NCBI GenBank assembly: GCA_039707465.1
Contig: CM077643.1
Coordinates: 376,085,919 to 376,149,918 of the forward strand
DNA length: 64,000 nt
DNA from: Rhabdophis nuchalis
Lineage: Eukaryota; Chordata; Lepidosauria; Squamata; Natricidae
Direction of reading: 5' to 3'
Shown: one piece after another, positions 11,906-22,689 of the stretch
How positions within the stretch are numbered: position 1 is the first letter of the stretch
Layout: each line of letters starts with the position of its first letter
Notes under the pieces: generated by a model
The model's input: the letters and a program-made list of their open reading frames with translations, nothing else
Told to the model about the DNA's origin: nothing
Database searches by the model: none
Program-made: the position numbers and the translations under genes

Positions 11906-12459
11906 AGTTTTGGGCATCAGCAAGGACAGCAATTCACACAGAACATAAAAGATTATGATGGTATCTAAATTAAATGAACAAATAAATACATTATGGAGTG
12001 GATTTGCAAGGTTTTGATTTTCCAAACAGATTTATGGAGAATAATTGAATCCAGAAAGAGCTTGATTTAAAGCAAGGTATTTGCATATATTTGGAATGTT
12101 CATACTTATTTAGTTATTAAGTTGCAACACTTAAAATAAAGGAAATAAATTATTTTTGCTCTTCAACAAGTTCCTCAAACACTGATTCACCTCCTGGGGA
12201 AATTGTTTCTTCTTTCTTTTTGGTGATAGGGAAGGAATAGACTTAGAATAGACTTATACTTGGTAAGTGTGAGCTTCCCCATAACCTCATTTTTCAAGGA
12301 AATCTACTGTATATAGTGGCTGCTGGCTTACTTATTTAATTCAGAAGATTTGTGGGGTTTTGTCTGTATTTAGTTAAAATCATTGAGTGGATACTTCAAT
12401 AATCTAGCTCCACTGTTCCTCTTCATATTCCACCCTTTTTATTTGCAATAGGTATAGGC
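11906..12459. other. non-coding, no recognised feature
   Basis: AT-rich sequence with no coding potential or transposon ends that I recognise. Confidence 0.5.
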
Positions 12460-12594
12460 CAGGGGTCTGCAAAGTCGGCTCTTTTAAGACTGGTGGACTT
12501 CAACTCCCAGAATTCCCCAGCCAGCTATGCTGGCTGGAGAACTCTGGGAGTTGAAGTCCACCAGTCTTAAAAGAGCCGACTTTGCAGACCCCTG
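12460..12594. mobile_element. palindromic hAT MITE (135 bp)
   Basis: Starts CAGGGGTCTGCAAAGTCGGC and ends in the exact complement. The 8-bp duplication GTATAGGC lies on both sides (12452-12459 and 12595-12602). The element is a near-perfect foldback along almost its whole length, with a short centre around GCCAGCTATGCTGGC. CAGGGG ends plus 8-bp target duplications are hallmarks of the hAT superfamily. It encodes nothing. This member differs in its arms from the 'TCTCCAACC' members elsewhere in the window. Confidence 0.92.
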
Positions 12595-13129
12595 GTATAG
12601 GCAATGTTTGTGTATCATTCCTGCAGTGTCTAATTCATAATGAGTAGATGTACCATCTATTCCTCTTCTAGAATTGCAGGGTGAGAAACAAATCTCCCAA
12701 TGTTTTCTATGCAATATTTAAAATGGGGGGAAATCATGACATTGTTTCTTTCTCAGTCAGTCCAATGCCAAAAAAAGGAGAAAACTAAGGAAAACTTAAA
12801 AATTTCACACTTGCTCTTTTTTGTTGGGGCTAGGGAAGTAGAACTACAAAGCCCTTCAAGATTACAAGACCTGAAAAAGGATGGGGTTTTTTAAGGGGAA
12901 AAAGGACCCCCAGAATCACACACACACATCAAATTAGCTTTGCTACCATTTTAATTACATGGCAACCAAATCAGACACATTATGCCTTAGCTTTTCAACC
13001 CTACTGTTATTATAGGCATGTGTAGATCTGGAGTTCCTTTCAGTCTGGTGAAGAACCCTCATATGGAAGTGTCATAGGAGATAGCTTTTTTAATCATTTG
13101 ATATACCATTAAGTGAGTGTTGACTCTTA

Positions 13130-13800
13130 GTAACTACCTTCTACAAGATGATCTGCCCCAACCTGACCCTTCGGATCTTCCAACAGTGTATCCATCACCT
13201 TTATAATTACCATCCTCTTTGCTTTTAATTGTCCTCTTTCTGCCTTTCCTAGCATTATACACATTGGCTTCACCTGTGTACAAGTGTGCAAAATTATGAT
13301 TTGAGCCATCATTTATACTTTGAAAGAAAACTCTGGATTTTATTCCAAATGAATTTGTTTGATTTCTTGGCTATCCAGGGTATTGTCAGGAATCTTCTCC
13401 ATCACCAAAGTTCAAGAATATCAATCCTAGAGGTGGAGCACTTGCCTCACAAACTGGAGGTTGTGGGTTCGATCCTAGGTAGAGGCAGATGTAGGATCTC
13501 CTGCTTGGGTAGGGGGTTGGACTAGATGACCTGCAAGGTCACTTCCAACTCTGTTAATCTGTTAAAAATACTTCTTGCCTGCTTGTTCAAAATCCAACTT
13601 TTGCTGCTATAGAGTATCAGTTGCATGCCTGATTCTGATCTTTTGGGTATCATCACAGCATCTGAATATTTTTTCCAAGATCTTCATTGCTATCCTATTT
13701 AAAATCTAATCTGTAGTATATTTGCTTATCCAGAGGTTTATTTAATCAAATAATGATTTGCTAAATTCATACAAATTGCCACTTCAAAATCAAATAATCT
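13130..13800 (-). mobile_element. RTE/BovB-like LINE fragment, split by a SINE
   Basis: Antisense to the C-terminal part of a BovB-type ORF2. The stretch TTCTTGGCTATCCAGGGTAT at 13360 is the complement of the codons for 'IPWIAKK', typical of RTE/BovB elements. The same words recur at 32410-32440 in another BovB-like copy. The SINE at 13427-13560 interrupts it, after which the same family continues to about 13800. Outer limits are approximate. Confidence 0.6.
13427..13560 (+). mobile_element. tRNA-derived SINE with a CR1-derived 3' end
   Basis: The head resembles a tRNA: GAGCACTTGCCTCACAAACT spans the anticodon arm, and GGTTCGATCC is a canonical internal B box for RNA polymerase III. The tail, GTTGGACTAGATGACCTGCA followed by AGGTCACTTCCAACTCTG, is nearly the same as the 3' end of the CR1 LINEs at 15150 and 21245. 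A SINE that borrows a LINE 3' end can be copied by that LINE's reverse transcriptase. The A box looks degraded or cut at the 5' end. Confidence 0.78.
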
Positions 13801-13908
13801 ACATTAGAATTTAACACAGTGTATGAATCTAGCTATTAATTTGGTTTAGCTTGTTGTGTGACTGCCCTCTGTGGCAAAAATATATTGTAGGTCATATATA
13901 ATGAATAA

Positions 13909-13936
13909 ATGATGATGATGATGATGATGATGATGA
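13909..13936. repeat. (GAT)n microsatellite
   Basis: About nine copies of GAT, directly upstream of the R4-like fragment. Confidence 0.9.
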
Positions 13937-13949
13937 TAACAACAACAAC

Positions 13950-14530
13950 AGTACCATGACCGAATTGCTAAGATTATTCACTGGAAATTGTGCCAAAAGT
14001 TTGGATTTGAGTACAGCAAAAACCACTGGGAATATCAAGTTGAGAAGGTTTTAGAGAATGAGAAAGTTAAGATCTTGTGGGACTTCAGAATTCAGACTGA
14101 TAAGCACTTGGCCTACAGCATACCTGACATAACAATAGTTGAAAGAAAAAAGTATGATTCATTAACATTGCAATACCTGGTGATGCACGAATTGAAGATA
14201 AACAGCAAGAAAAAATCACAAAGTACCGAGACTTGCAAATTGAAGTTGAGCAACTGTGGAAAAAGAAATTGTGTGTTGTCCCGATTGTAATTGTAGCCCT
14301 TGGAGCAATACCTAAAGGGCTATCTCGCTATTTTGAAATTCTAAATTTACTGGACTTGAACATTCTGATTCTACAAAAAACCACCCTGCTTGAAACAGCT
14401 TATATTCTCTGACGTTACCTTAACAGTTCCTAGATCCTTGGTTAGGACTCGAGCTGTTGAGCTACTAACCAGCCCCAAAGACTTTGAATCTCTACCCAAT
14501 AATAATAACAACAATAATAATAATACTGAA
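13950..14530 (+). mobile_element. R4/R2-type LINE 3' end (degenerate)
   Basis: The + strand encodes HWKLCQKFGFEYSKNHWEYQ, then a block ILWDFRIQTDKHLAYSIPDI. These match the C-terminal block of early-branching LINEs that carry a restriction-like endonuclease, where 'ILWDF.IQTD....RPDI' is typical and the PD dipeptide belongs to the nuclease core. A frameshift near 14165 breaks the frame. Downstream text (cctaaagggctatctcgc; ctgcttgaaacagc) continues the same family in another frame. It ends in mixed (AAT/AAC)n at about 14502-14525. The R4 assignment is from memory of family patterns. Confidence 0.6.
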
Positions 14531-14689
14531 TATCCCTAGTTAGAGACTATGTTCATGAATCCAATTAAATTTGAGAAAGACAGGGATATCAAATATATCC
14601 TTTTATAGATTCTTCTTGGAAATCTTCAGAATAATGATCCAGCTTCTTCTGGGCTTCTCACATGCAACAAAATGTAAGGAGAGCATATC

Positions 14690-15218
14690 TTATGACTTAC
14701 TGCATTCAGTTTTGGTCACCTCGATGTACAAAAGATGTGGAGACTCTAGAAAAACTGCAGAGAAGAGCAACAAAGATGATTAGGGGACTGGAGACTAAAA
14801 CATATGAAGAACGGTTGCAGGAACTGGGTATGTCTAGTTTAATAAAAAGAAGGATTAGGGCAGACATGATAGCAGCCTTCCAATGTCTCAGGGGTTGCCA
14901 CAAAGAAGAGGGAGTCAAACTATTCTCCAAAGCACCTGAGGGCAGAACAAGAAGCAATGGGTGGAAACTAATCAAGGAGAGAAGCAACTTAGAACTGAGG
15001 AGAAATTTCCTGACAGTTAGAACAATCAACCAGTGGAACAGCTTGCCTCCAGAAGTTGTGAATGTCCCAACACTGCAAGTCTTCAAGAACATGTTGGATA
15101 GCCATTTGTCTGAAATGGTATAGGGTTTCCTACCTAGGCAGGGAGTTGGACTAGATGACCTCCAAGGTCCAATCCAACTCTGCTATTGTATTATTGTATT
15201 ATGAGTATGACTTAGCAT
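14690..15218 (+). mobile_element. CR1 LINE, 5'-truncated
   Basis: ORF2 C-terminal codons from about 14690 to 15123 (CIQFWSP, LEKLQRRATKMIRGLE, FSKAPEGRTRSNGWKLI, NQWNSLPPEVVN) are typical of CR1 elements of birds and reptiles. The CR1 3' signature GGACTAGATGACCTCCAAGG and a TATTGTATT direct-repeat tail follow (15150-15205). The frame is open to its stop. The 5' nine-tenths of the element is absent, the usual state of CR1 copies. Confidence 0.92.
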
Positions 15219-15334
15219 TCACAGTTATCTTATGTTTGGTAATAATATTTTCTTCAGTTACTCCAAAATAACTACCCCAAGACTCAGAGCAATTTGGCTT
15301 GTAAATGAAGTTGCATTTAGCCTTGGAAACTTAT

Positions 15335-15436
15335 GAGGGGTGGACTTCCAACTCCTAGAATTCCTCACCTGGCTGAGGAATTCAGAGAGTTGAAGTTCAT
15401 CAATCTTAAAGTTGCCAACGTTTAAGAAACACTGGC
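15335..15436. mobile_element. degenerate palindromic hAT MITE relic
   Basis: Contains GGACTTCCAACTCCTAGAAT and its imperfect complement GAATTCAGAGAGTTGAAGTT, followed by a 'CTTAAAGTTGCCAACG...AAACACTGG' end. It is a diverged member of the foldback hAT family. The left terminus and target duplication are no longer clear. Confidence 0.6.
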
Positions 15437-16214
15437 TCTGTTCCTGGATTCTTAATAGTAGTTTTAACTGTAAGCACTAGCAACCTCCCACCATGCTGTG
15501 AAAAATGTGATCTGCCATTTTCAACCTTTTTGTTAAGGTTAAAGTACTAAAGCTAATTTAAACTTATTTTTATTTCTTGAAGCTTTAGCTATTCTATTGC
15601 TAATTTGCATGGTGTTGAGGCCACTGTCATAACAAGAAACTTCCTATTTCAATGCATTTTTGAAATATTGAAAGTCATAGATTCAATCCTTGGCATGTCT
15701 AATTTAAGAGGTTTTACACAGAGATACTAAAAATATATCTGCCATGATCCAGAAATCTACTAGCAGTCAATCAAAGAGGATGGATCAATGATTGACCCAG
15801 CATAAGTAAACTTCCTGTATTTCATAGGATGATAAAGTGACCACCTTATCCAAAAGCCAAAGCAAAGTTTTACCAGTCAAACTACAAAGTGGATGGAAAT
15901 TTAATCTTAAGAAAAACAAAAATAGTGGCATCCCCTAACAACACACATGCTCTTGAGATCACTTTGTTGTACAAACAAAAGTGGGTATCTGATTAGAGAA
16001 TGCTATAAAATATATACAATTGGAGTTATGTTTATAGAATTATTAAAAAGCATGCACATACAAATTGCATAGCATTCTTGCATCTTAGTGTTTGCATATT
16101 CAGAACCAAAGCCGGAGGAAGAAAAAAAACGAATTTATTAAATTACATTACAATTGATTTATTATATTATAGTGAATTATAATTAACTTATTCAATTAAT
16201 AAATTTGTTATAGC
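15437..16214. other. non-coding, no recognised feature
   Basis: AT-rich sequence without convincing coding potential or transposon ends. Confidence 0.5.
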
Positions 16215-16224
16215 TATTATTGCA

Positions 16225-16737
16225 AAATTTATCACTCAAAATCTTCATATTGGTCTTTCGGGTGTGCTTCAAGGTTTTGACGACTATCTTCAAAGCGCTC
16301 CATGGCTCGGGGCCTAGTTATATGCGAGACCGCCTCCAGCCCCATACATCCCTCAGACCAATACACTCCCACAGAGAGGGCCTCCTCAGGGTGCCGTCGG
16401 CCAGACAATGCCGACTGGCGACACCCAGGGGAAGAGCCTTCTCTGTGTCAGGTCCAGCCCTTTGGAACGACTTACCCCCTGAACTTCGCACCATCTCTGA
16501 CCTCCGCCTCTTCCGCAAGTGTCTAAAGACACATTTGTTCCATCTAGCCGGCCTAGCATAGCCCCCTAAACTGACTTTTAGATAGTTTTTAAATTTGGGG
16601 ATTTTAATCTGGTTTTAGCACAGGATCCATTGAATTAGTTTTTTAAATTTTTATATGATGTTTTGTATGTATTTTTAATTTTCCTGTGCGCCGCCCTGAG
16701 TCCGCTTGGATTGTCACTAGATTGAATAAATATAAAT
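16225..16737 (+). mobile_element. L2-clade LINE, 5'-truncated 3' end
   Basis: About 110 codons of the ORF2 C terminus (VFRVCFKVLTTIFKALHGSG, SHREGLLRVPSARQ, LWNDLPPELRTISDLR) end at 16561. The 3' UTR with 'GCCGCCCTGAGTCCGC' runs to the AATATAA-rich tail near 16737. Confidence 0.88.
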
Positions 16738-17637
16738 ATAATATAATATATAAGCTTCTTACATGGGTTCCATTCAATTTCTCTATAGACAGGCTAACAA
16801 ACTAAATGATAAGTTATTTCTGTACGACAGCAAATAATTTTACTTGAAGATCCAATCATTCTTTTAAATAGAAAGGTAAGGTAAAATAATACTAACCAGT
16901 CATAATAATAATAAGATAATTAAAATAAATAGGAACAGCAGAAGGAGCAAGATGGCTTTCTTAGGCTGGCTGGCTGGCTGCTCTATATGGCTCTGATGAG
17001 GCCTACAGAGTTGATAGATATATAAGTACTTTTTAACATTCTGAGGCATTAACATCTCCTTCTAGAGCTGGTATTTGATTTGTGCTGGATCTCCCATTGT
17101 CATCAATGGGCCATTTCATTCCAAGAGAAACAACAGTTTCAGATGAACCATTTTTTTGAGACATTCAACAAGAAAAACAGCACTTACATGTCCTCTTCTA
17201 TGATATTTCTATTTGTGCTACCTCTAAGTAGCATTCCTGATCATAGATTCTATTCTATTTTTTAGAATAAAACACCCCCTTCACTTTACATGCAAACATT
17301 CATTTATTATTGCATCTAATTTGAGCAAAAGCCATAGCAAAAATGGTTCCTTCTGATCTGAGTTGTTATCAAATCTCACACCTGAAAAAAAAAACCAGAG
17401 GCTGATGAAAAACGAAATGTGCATTCAAGAAAATAATCTACCCGACTTCTATATTTCAAGGTTGAATCTTAAGGAAGAAAGAAGTAGTCCTGAAGCACCA
17501 CTTGAATGTTAGTTCTTAGGAAACAAAATGAAAACTGGCAGGGACTCAAGCTAACCATTTTGGGGACTCTACACAGTCACTTGGGAACAATTAAATATTG
17601 GAGAGAGCAGATATTGATCACAGAAAAAAGCCCAGTA
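16738..17637. other. non-coding, no recognised feature
   Basis: No coding potential or repeat family recognised. Confidence 0.5.
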
Positions 17638-17645
17638 TACTAGGG

Positions 17646-17780
17646 CAGGGGTCTCCAACCTTTGCAACTTTAAGTCTGAAGGACTTCAGCTCTCAGACTT
17701 CTCCAGCCAGCAAAGCTGGCTGGAGAAGTCTGGGAGCTAAAGTCCTTCAGACTTAAAGTTGCAAAGGTTGGAGACCCCTG
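17646..17780. mobile_element. palindromic hAT MITE (135 bp)
   Basis: Starts CAGGGGTCTCCAACCTTTGC and ends with its complement. The perfect 8-bp duplication TACTAGGG flanks it (17638-17645, 17781-17788). The arms fold along almost the full length (GGACTTCAGCTC against GAGCTAAAGTCC; CCAGCCAGC against GCTGGCTGG). It lies 23 bp left of the provirus. Confidence 0.95.
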
Positions 17781-17803
17781 TACTAGGGGATACTACATCA
17801 AAG

Positions 17804-18259
17804 TAAAGCAGGACGTAAAGTGAGATTTGTACATTAAATGTGAAACCTACTGGGTCAGGCTAGACAGCCTCTTAGGGACCCTTTTACTTCTATATTAAAA
17901 GGCGACATAGGCCGTTACTCCTTGCAAAATAAGGGAAATGTGTGCCTAACCGCAGAGTTCAATAGTTCTCACAAAACCACAAGGTTCGGCTAAAGTTCAC
18001 TTAAGAAACATGTATGGCTCAAGACAAAAGGAGAAGTAAAGACCCCAACTCCTTACAAGGCTTGGTCCTCAAGGTAGCCAATAGAAATGGTTTAAGTATT
18101 TTCATGTTCAAAACTGCTCTTTGAAAGATATATAAGAACCTGCTTTTTCTATGGATCTTTGTCCGGGTGTTAGCAAAACTTATGTCTGCTCGGACCTTTG
18201 GCCAAAAATAAAAGGCTTATCTCGATCTCGTTCTCTGAGTCTCCTGATTTTCTGCAACA
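17804..18259 (+). repeat. 5' LTR of the provirus
   Basis: Identical to the 3' LTR except C/T at 17814 (25667) and C/T at 17871 (25724). It contains a TATA-like GATATATAAGAACC near 18126, probably the promoter, and AATAAAAGGC near 18208, the polyadenylation signal. It begins TAAAGC rather than the usual TG and ends CA. The start is fixed by the matching AAAG duplication and by where the two copies stop agreeing. Confidence 0.93.
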
Positions 18260-18263
18260 TTTA

Positions 18264-18283
18264 TGGCGAGCCTTAGCCAGGAG
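18264..18283 (+). promoter_or_regulatory. primer-binding site, probably tRNA-Arg
   Basis: Four bases after the LTR comes TGGCGAGCC, then TT, then AGCCAGGAG. The two 9-mers together complement the 3' end of vertebrate tRNA-Arg(ACG), including CCA, as I recall it. The TT is an extra bulge. Position just after the LTR and the TGG start fit a retroviral primer site. Confidence 0.65.
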
Positions 18284-18767
18284 ATAAGGAGCGATATTTC
18301 GCTGAGACCGGCACGGACTGACCAGGTGCCCAAATGGGACCGTCTAGTCATACCTTTTGGCGCCGACAGAGATTTCTCTGTAAGGAGACTCACGACCCCT
18401 CCCTGGGCACTTGGACGAACACCACCGGCCAAGAACCACGAGATAAAGATAAGCCCATCAATAACGCCGGCTGAGAGAAAAAGAAGACGCCTGCAGGCAA
18501 GTATTGTGGGAATTGTAGCCCCACTCCATTGAGAGTGGAAGAGGGGGCCCGATCACCCCCCTGAACCCGGGATAGCGTCCCTTCCTAACGGAACTGGCGT
18601 ATCCTAATGAAGCTCTAGAATTGTGTGGGAGGTTAAGTCACCGCAGTTCCTGAAGATGACCGTGGTATTCCGGCACCCCAGGTCGGTGACAGTGTCTTAG
18701 AAATAGAACATGGGTGGTGAAGGAAGCGTTCCTTGAACGTCTCTTCAATACATGTTACTCTATACTT

Positions 18768-18882
18768 CTGGATCTTTAAAAATATGCTAGCGTCTGCTAG
18801 GAGATTCCAAAAAAATAGGTATAGAAAACTTTGGACCTTTAAAAATAGGCCAGCGTTTGCTGGGAGGTTCAAAAAAATTAAT
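18768..18882 (+). repeat. duplicated leader stem-loop (2 x 63-bp period)
   Basis: Two copies of a ~50-nt unit lie 63 bp apart (starting 18768 and 18831). Each holds a 5-bp stem with a four-base loop: CTAGC-GTCT-GCTAG at 18787-18800 and CCAGC-GTTT-GCTGG at 18850-18863. The one stem pair that differs is T-A in the first and C-G in the second, so pairing is kept. In gammaretroviruses this part of the leader carries RNA dimerisation and packaging signals. That role is inferred here. Confidence 0.6.
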
Positions 18883-19015
18883 TACAACAGAGAAGACACT
18901 GAACACCCCAGGAAAAAAAAAAGAGCTGTAAGGTGTGTAGTCCTGAATGGACAGAATACAACACTTAGAAAAACTCTGAGATATAGTCAGTTACCAGGAT
19001 GAGTAACAAGCCTCC

Positions 19016-19078
19016 AGAAAGAGAGAGAAAGAAAAAAAGAAAGAGAAAGAAAGAAAGAGAGAAAGAGAGAAAAGAAAA
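19016..19078. repeat. GAAA/GAGA purine run
   Basis: Low-complexity GAAAGAAAGAGA tract inside the proviral leader. Confidence 0.85.
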
Positions 19079-19469
19079 GTCTCAACAAGAACATTTAGTT
19101 TCTGTGTTGTTTTAGCCTGCATGTTTGTCTTTGTTGAGTGTTAAAAACTTTGTTTAAGTGTTTAAAAAAAAGAGAGAGTGTGTGTCTCTGACATCAGTGC
19201 CCTCCACATGTGTAACCTTGACATGAAATGGTTGACACTGAAGGGATAGGAGACCCAGGGAGACAAAAGATGGACTCAGATATTGGTTAGAAGAGAACAA
19301 ACGGACCCATTAGGTGGGGCCAGGAGCAAGGACACCAAAAAAGGTTCCTGAAGGGACAGATCAAGTGGACCACAAACCCGGTCCAAGGGAGTAGTTGAGA
19401 CAAAAACTCAAATTGCCCCTAAGAGAACTTTTATTGCCAAAAACTGAGGGGGAGCAGCGTAAAATGTGA

Positions 19470-19995
19470 GTCTATGCTCCATTCTCAATGGCTGATTTAT
19501 ATAATTGGAAAAATCAAACTCTTAATTATAAAGAAAATCCAGATGAGATGCATGTCCTTTTTGCATCCATTTTTCTGAACTCACCAGTGTACTTGGGCAT
19601 TCAAAGTCTGATGGAAATTTCATAAACCCCAGAGAAAAGAAGCCTGGTGAAGGGAAGCATGACTAAGCCTTTGCAAAAGGATCATGCAGAAAAATCCAGA
19701 CTGGTCATGGTTTCTGAAGGAACCAGATTGGGAACCTTAGTCCATTCAGCTGCAAAATTATTGGACCATAGTTTTGTTAGGACTCAAACAAAAGTTGAGA
19801 ACTTAGGGAAGGTCTATCAAATTCAACAGAAACAGGATGAAAATCCAGGGGAATTCCTAGTATGCATTATCAGATCTTTAAGCAAAATACCAAATTAGAT
19901 CCTGAGGTTGAAGAAAATAAGAGAATGGTCAATACGATCTTCATTGGTCACTCTGCAGATGACATTAGGGCAAAAAAAGAAAATTACAGAAGATG
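19470..19995 (+). pseudogene. endogenous retroviral gag (capsid) fragment, broken
   Basis: Frames on the + strand encode capsid landmarks of gamma-type Gag. There is an N-terminal LYNWK motif near 19497. Downstream is a Q-rich 'QKQDENPGEFL' block (about 19820-19855), which matches the major homology region. Last is the 'MVNTIFIGHSADDIR' segment (19925-19970). These lie in different frames, with a break near 19893 and another upstream, followed by a stop at about 19995. Matrix, p12-like and nucleocapsid parts are not recognisable. No active product is possible. Confidence 0.8.
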
Positions 19996-20036
19996 AGACG
20001 GGGGGCCAAAAAGGCATCTCTGAACTGAAATGAATG

Positions 20037-20038
20037 AA

Positions 20039-20098
<60 letters not shown>

Positions 20099-20130
20099 CT
20101 TTATTGTCATTATAATAAGATAACAAAATT
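20037..20130 (-). mobile_element. LINE tail with (AAT)n inserted in the provirus
   Basis: An (AAT)n run of about 20 units is followed by CTTTATTGTCATTATAATAA. The complement has the 'AATGACAATAAAGATTATT' form, the same 3' end as the insertion in the COBL exon at 56342-56587. The 5' extent of this - strand copy is unclear. Confidence 0.6.
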
Positions 20131-20374
20131 ACAAAGCATATATTAATTGGGCTCAAAACCTCAAAGAAGGAACTTCAAAATGCAAAAGGAAACACATTTT
20201 TTCCTCGCTGAAGCTCTTAGACAGAAAGGTGGGAGGCCAGGGGACCTGCCGGAAGAATTGTACGAGGAGGTTTTTTTGAGGGGATCGGTAGTTAGAATCA
20301 GGTTGCTGTAGCCTGTCTCTTTGGTGACAAAACAACCCAAAGACAGGATGAAACTTCCTTTGGGAGTCCTTCTA

Positions 20375-20626
20375 CAGGACTGAGTGCCAAATAGATTTCC
20401 CCGAAATTTTCCCAGAAATTAGGATTTAGAGATCTCTTGGTTTTGTGTGTACTGAAAGACATTGTGTCAAGATTTGGGGTGCCTTTGTATATGGCCTCAG
20501 ATTGTGGCCCATACTTCACAGCTCAGGTGACACAAATTGTTTCCTAAGCTCTTGGAAATAAGTGGAAACTTCATGCTGTCTATTCCCCACAGCATAGTGG
20601 TGTTGAAAAATTAAAGATTAGATTTA
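20375..20626 (+). pseudogene. retroviral integrase core, displaced and broken
   Basis: Contains the first catalytic-Asp region (CQIDFPEIFP near 20382), a deletion of roughly 25 codons, then 'FGVPLYMASDCGPYF' with the second Asp (near 20478-20520) and 'YSPQHSGVEKLK' with the catalytic Glu (near 20580). A frameshift and an in-frame stop disrupt it. Integrase normally follows RNase H. Here this core lies before the RT thumb, and the piece that should follow it is found at about 22700. See findings. Confidence 0.8.
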
Positions 20627-20760
20627 ATGACAAAACCAACTAATAGGAAACAATTATGAGAGTTTTTGGTTGGAGCAGGGTATTGTAGAATATGGAAACC
20701 GAATTTCGCCCTGCTAGCCAAACCACTGTATGAATCCACAAAAGAGACATAGAGAAGAGA
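20627..20760 (+). pseudogene. retroviral RT thumb fragment
   Basis: Encodes 'EFLVGAGYCRIWKPNFALLA' followed by KPLYESTKE, the characteristic thumb/connection block of gammaretroviral reverse transcriptase, with one stop. The RT palm with its YxDD active site is absent upstream. Confidence 0.82.
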
Positions 20761-20924
20761 AGAGAAAAGATGTAGGGAAATAAAAATTAGGACATAAACA
20801 TCAATGAGGTAGAAATCTGCATGAACAGGCAGTCATATTTTCTACTACAAGCATGTGTTAACTTCAAAAAGTTATGCCAGTAGTATACTGGGGGTATTGA
20901 TTTTAAAATGTCTTATGTTTTGTC

Positions 20925-21300
20925 TGGGTACGTCTAGTTTAATAAGAAAGAATGAGTAGGGGGGACATGATAGCAGTGTTCCAATATCTCAGGGGTTACC
21001 ACAAAGAAGAGGGAGTCAACCTATTCTCCAAGGCACCTGAAGGTAGAACAAGAAGCAATGGGTGGAAACTAATCAAGGAGAGAAGCAACTTAGAAATGAG
21101 GAGGAATTTCCTGACAGTTAGAACAATTAATCAGTGGAACAGCTTGCCTCCAGAAGTTGTGAATGCCCCAACACTGCAAGTCTTTAAGAAGATATTGGAT
21201 AGCCACTTGTCTGAAATGGTATAGGGGTTCCTGCCTAGGCAGGGGGTTGGACTAGAAGACCTCCAAGGTCCCTTCCAACTCTGCTATTGTATTGTATTAT
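20925..21300 (+). mobile_element. CR1 LINE 3' end inserted in the provirus
   Basis: A 90-codon open frame (20952-21224: FSKAPEGRTRSNGWKLI, FLTVRTINQWNSLPPEVVN) and the CR1 3' signature GGTTGGACTAGAAGACCTCC, then a TATTGTATT tail. It is nearly identical to the copy at 14690-15218. It lies in + orientation inside pol. Confidence 0.92.
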
Positions 21301-22029
21301 CTTAACAAGAAGGAAAACTTCATAATTAGACCTCTAAGAATCTATAAATGTATGTGGCATGGAGTGCAGATGCTGAAAAATAGATATAGCATAAACTAGC
21401 TGAGAGAGGAATGCCCCTTTAAATATTTAGTAATCATTTTAAGCATTTTATTGTTGATTGCGGCTGTAACAGCCAAAATAGAACAGTCCTACCATAACCT
21501 TTTAAGTAATCTTCATCTATTAGTGGACTGGTTCAAATAAATAAATAAAAAGAAAAGTATCAGCAGAGGCTGTCTTCACAATAGGCAAGAGGCAGGCTGA
21601 GAACCACAGCATGAATTCCCACATCCAGGAATTGATAAGTTCACATACTGAGATGATTAGTGAAAAGAAGGGATACCCTGGAGAATATGCCTGAAGACTA
21701 GCTACTGCAACAAGCTGTGTGCCTGTGAATTTCATCCTAGTGTAACACCGTGAAAAAGAAAATCCATTTCTTGGGGTCCCACCATTGTTTAATTGATGAG
21801 ACCTGGAAGATACCAACGCTTTCAGACATTATGGTTGGATAGGAATTATAGGAGATAGGTGGTCCCTCAAATAACCAAGCCCTATGCCTGGTAAAGAACA
21901 ACATAACCAGCAACTTGAATTTTATTAGAAGTCTACCAATAAACAGCGCAGTTCATAAAGCAGAGGTAATTCATGGGCATGCTATGAACTGCCCATAAAT
22001 ATGCAATCAACAAAGGGGGGTGGGGGAAA

Positions 22030-22495
22030 AAAGGAACTCTTTGGTTGGACACAGGAACAAAAACAGGCATTTTAAAATTTAAAGTAAGAATAACTTACCA
22101 ACTTTGAGAAAACTTTTCAATTTGTAAGCGGACAGAAAAGGCAACACAGCTCTGGAAGTCCGGACTCAAGAAAAGGGGAAGTGGCAACAACTCACAGGTT
22201 AACAAAAGGGCGGGGGGCACTTTGCCTTAAAATCCTTGATGCAATCGCTCTTCTGATCAAGGAAGCTGATAAATTGACTTTTAGGCAGCCAATTACTATA
22301 TTTACTAGTCATGCAATTCATGGAGTATTAGAAACAAAGAGCATTAGTGTTCAAGTAGCAGAGTAGTGGGCTTTAATACGAGCACTAGAAAGGGCACAGA
22401 ATGAAAGTATAAACATTTGGATGGATTCTAAATATGCAATACTCACATTACATGTCCATGCTCTTAATAGCCCTCTTTTAAGGAAAAGCAACTAG
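22030..22495 (+). pseudogene. retroviral RT connection and RNase H, broken
   Basis: The connection part begins 'LFGWTQEQKQAF' near 22039 and continues in a frame with stops to 'KILDAIALLIKEADKLTF' (22220-22275). RNase H is marked by 'IRALERAQNESINIWMDSKY' (about 22375-22440), which holds the Glu and Asp active-site neighbourhood. Stops and frameshifts interrupt it. Confidence 0.8.
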
Positions 22496-22689
22496 TGTGC
22501 TTGCTCAGGACAATTAAAGATTCCATATGAGGGAATCTGCACAATCTCTCCAACCTGGATGGTCGGATCCAGCAGAAAAGGGAAGTTGTCAGCAAGCCGA
22601 GATGATCAGAGCCACCCTGACATGACAGCTTATGCAGCATTGGAAATGTGAATGGGACTGAGTCCCAGATATTCTAAAGCAGGGGAACT

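Noticed and set aside
18263..18532. 89-codon frame at the start of the proviral leader as a possible accessory gene
   Set aside because: It begins at the primer-binding site and has no recognisable domain. Leader sequences often hold chance frames.
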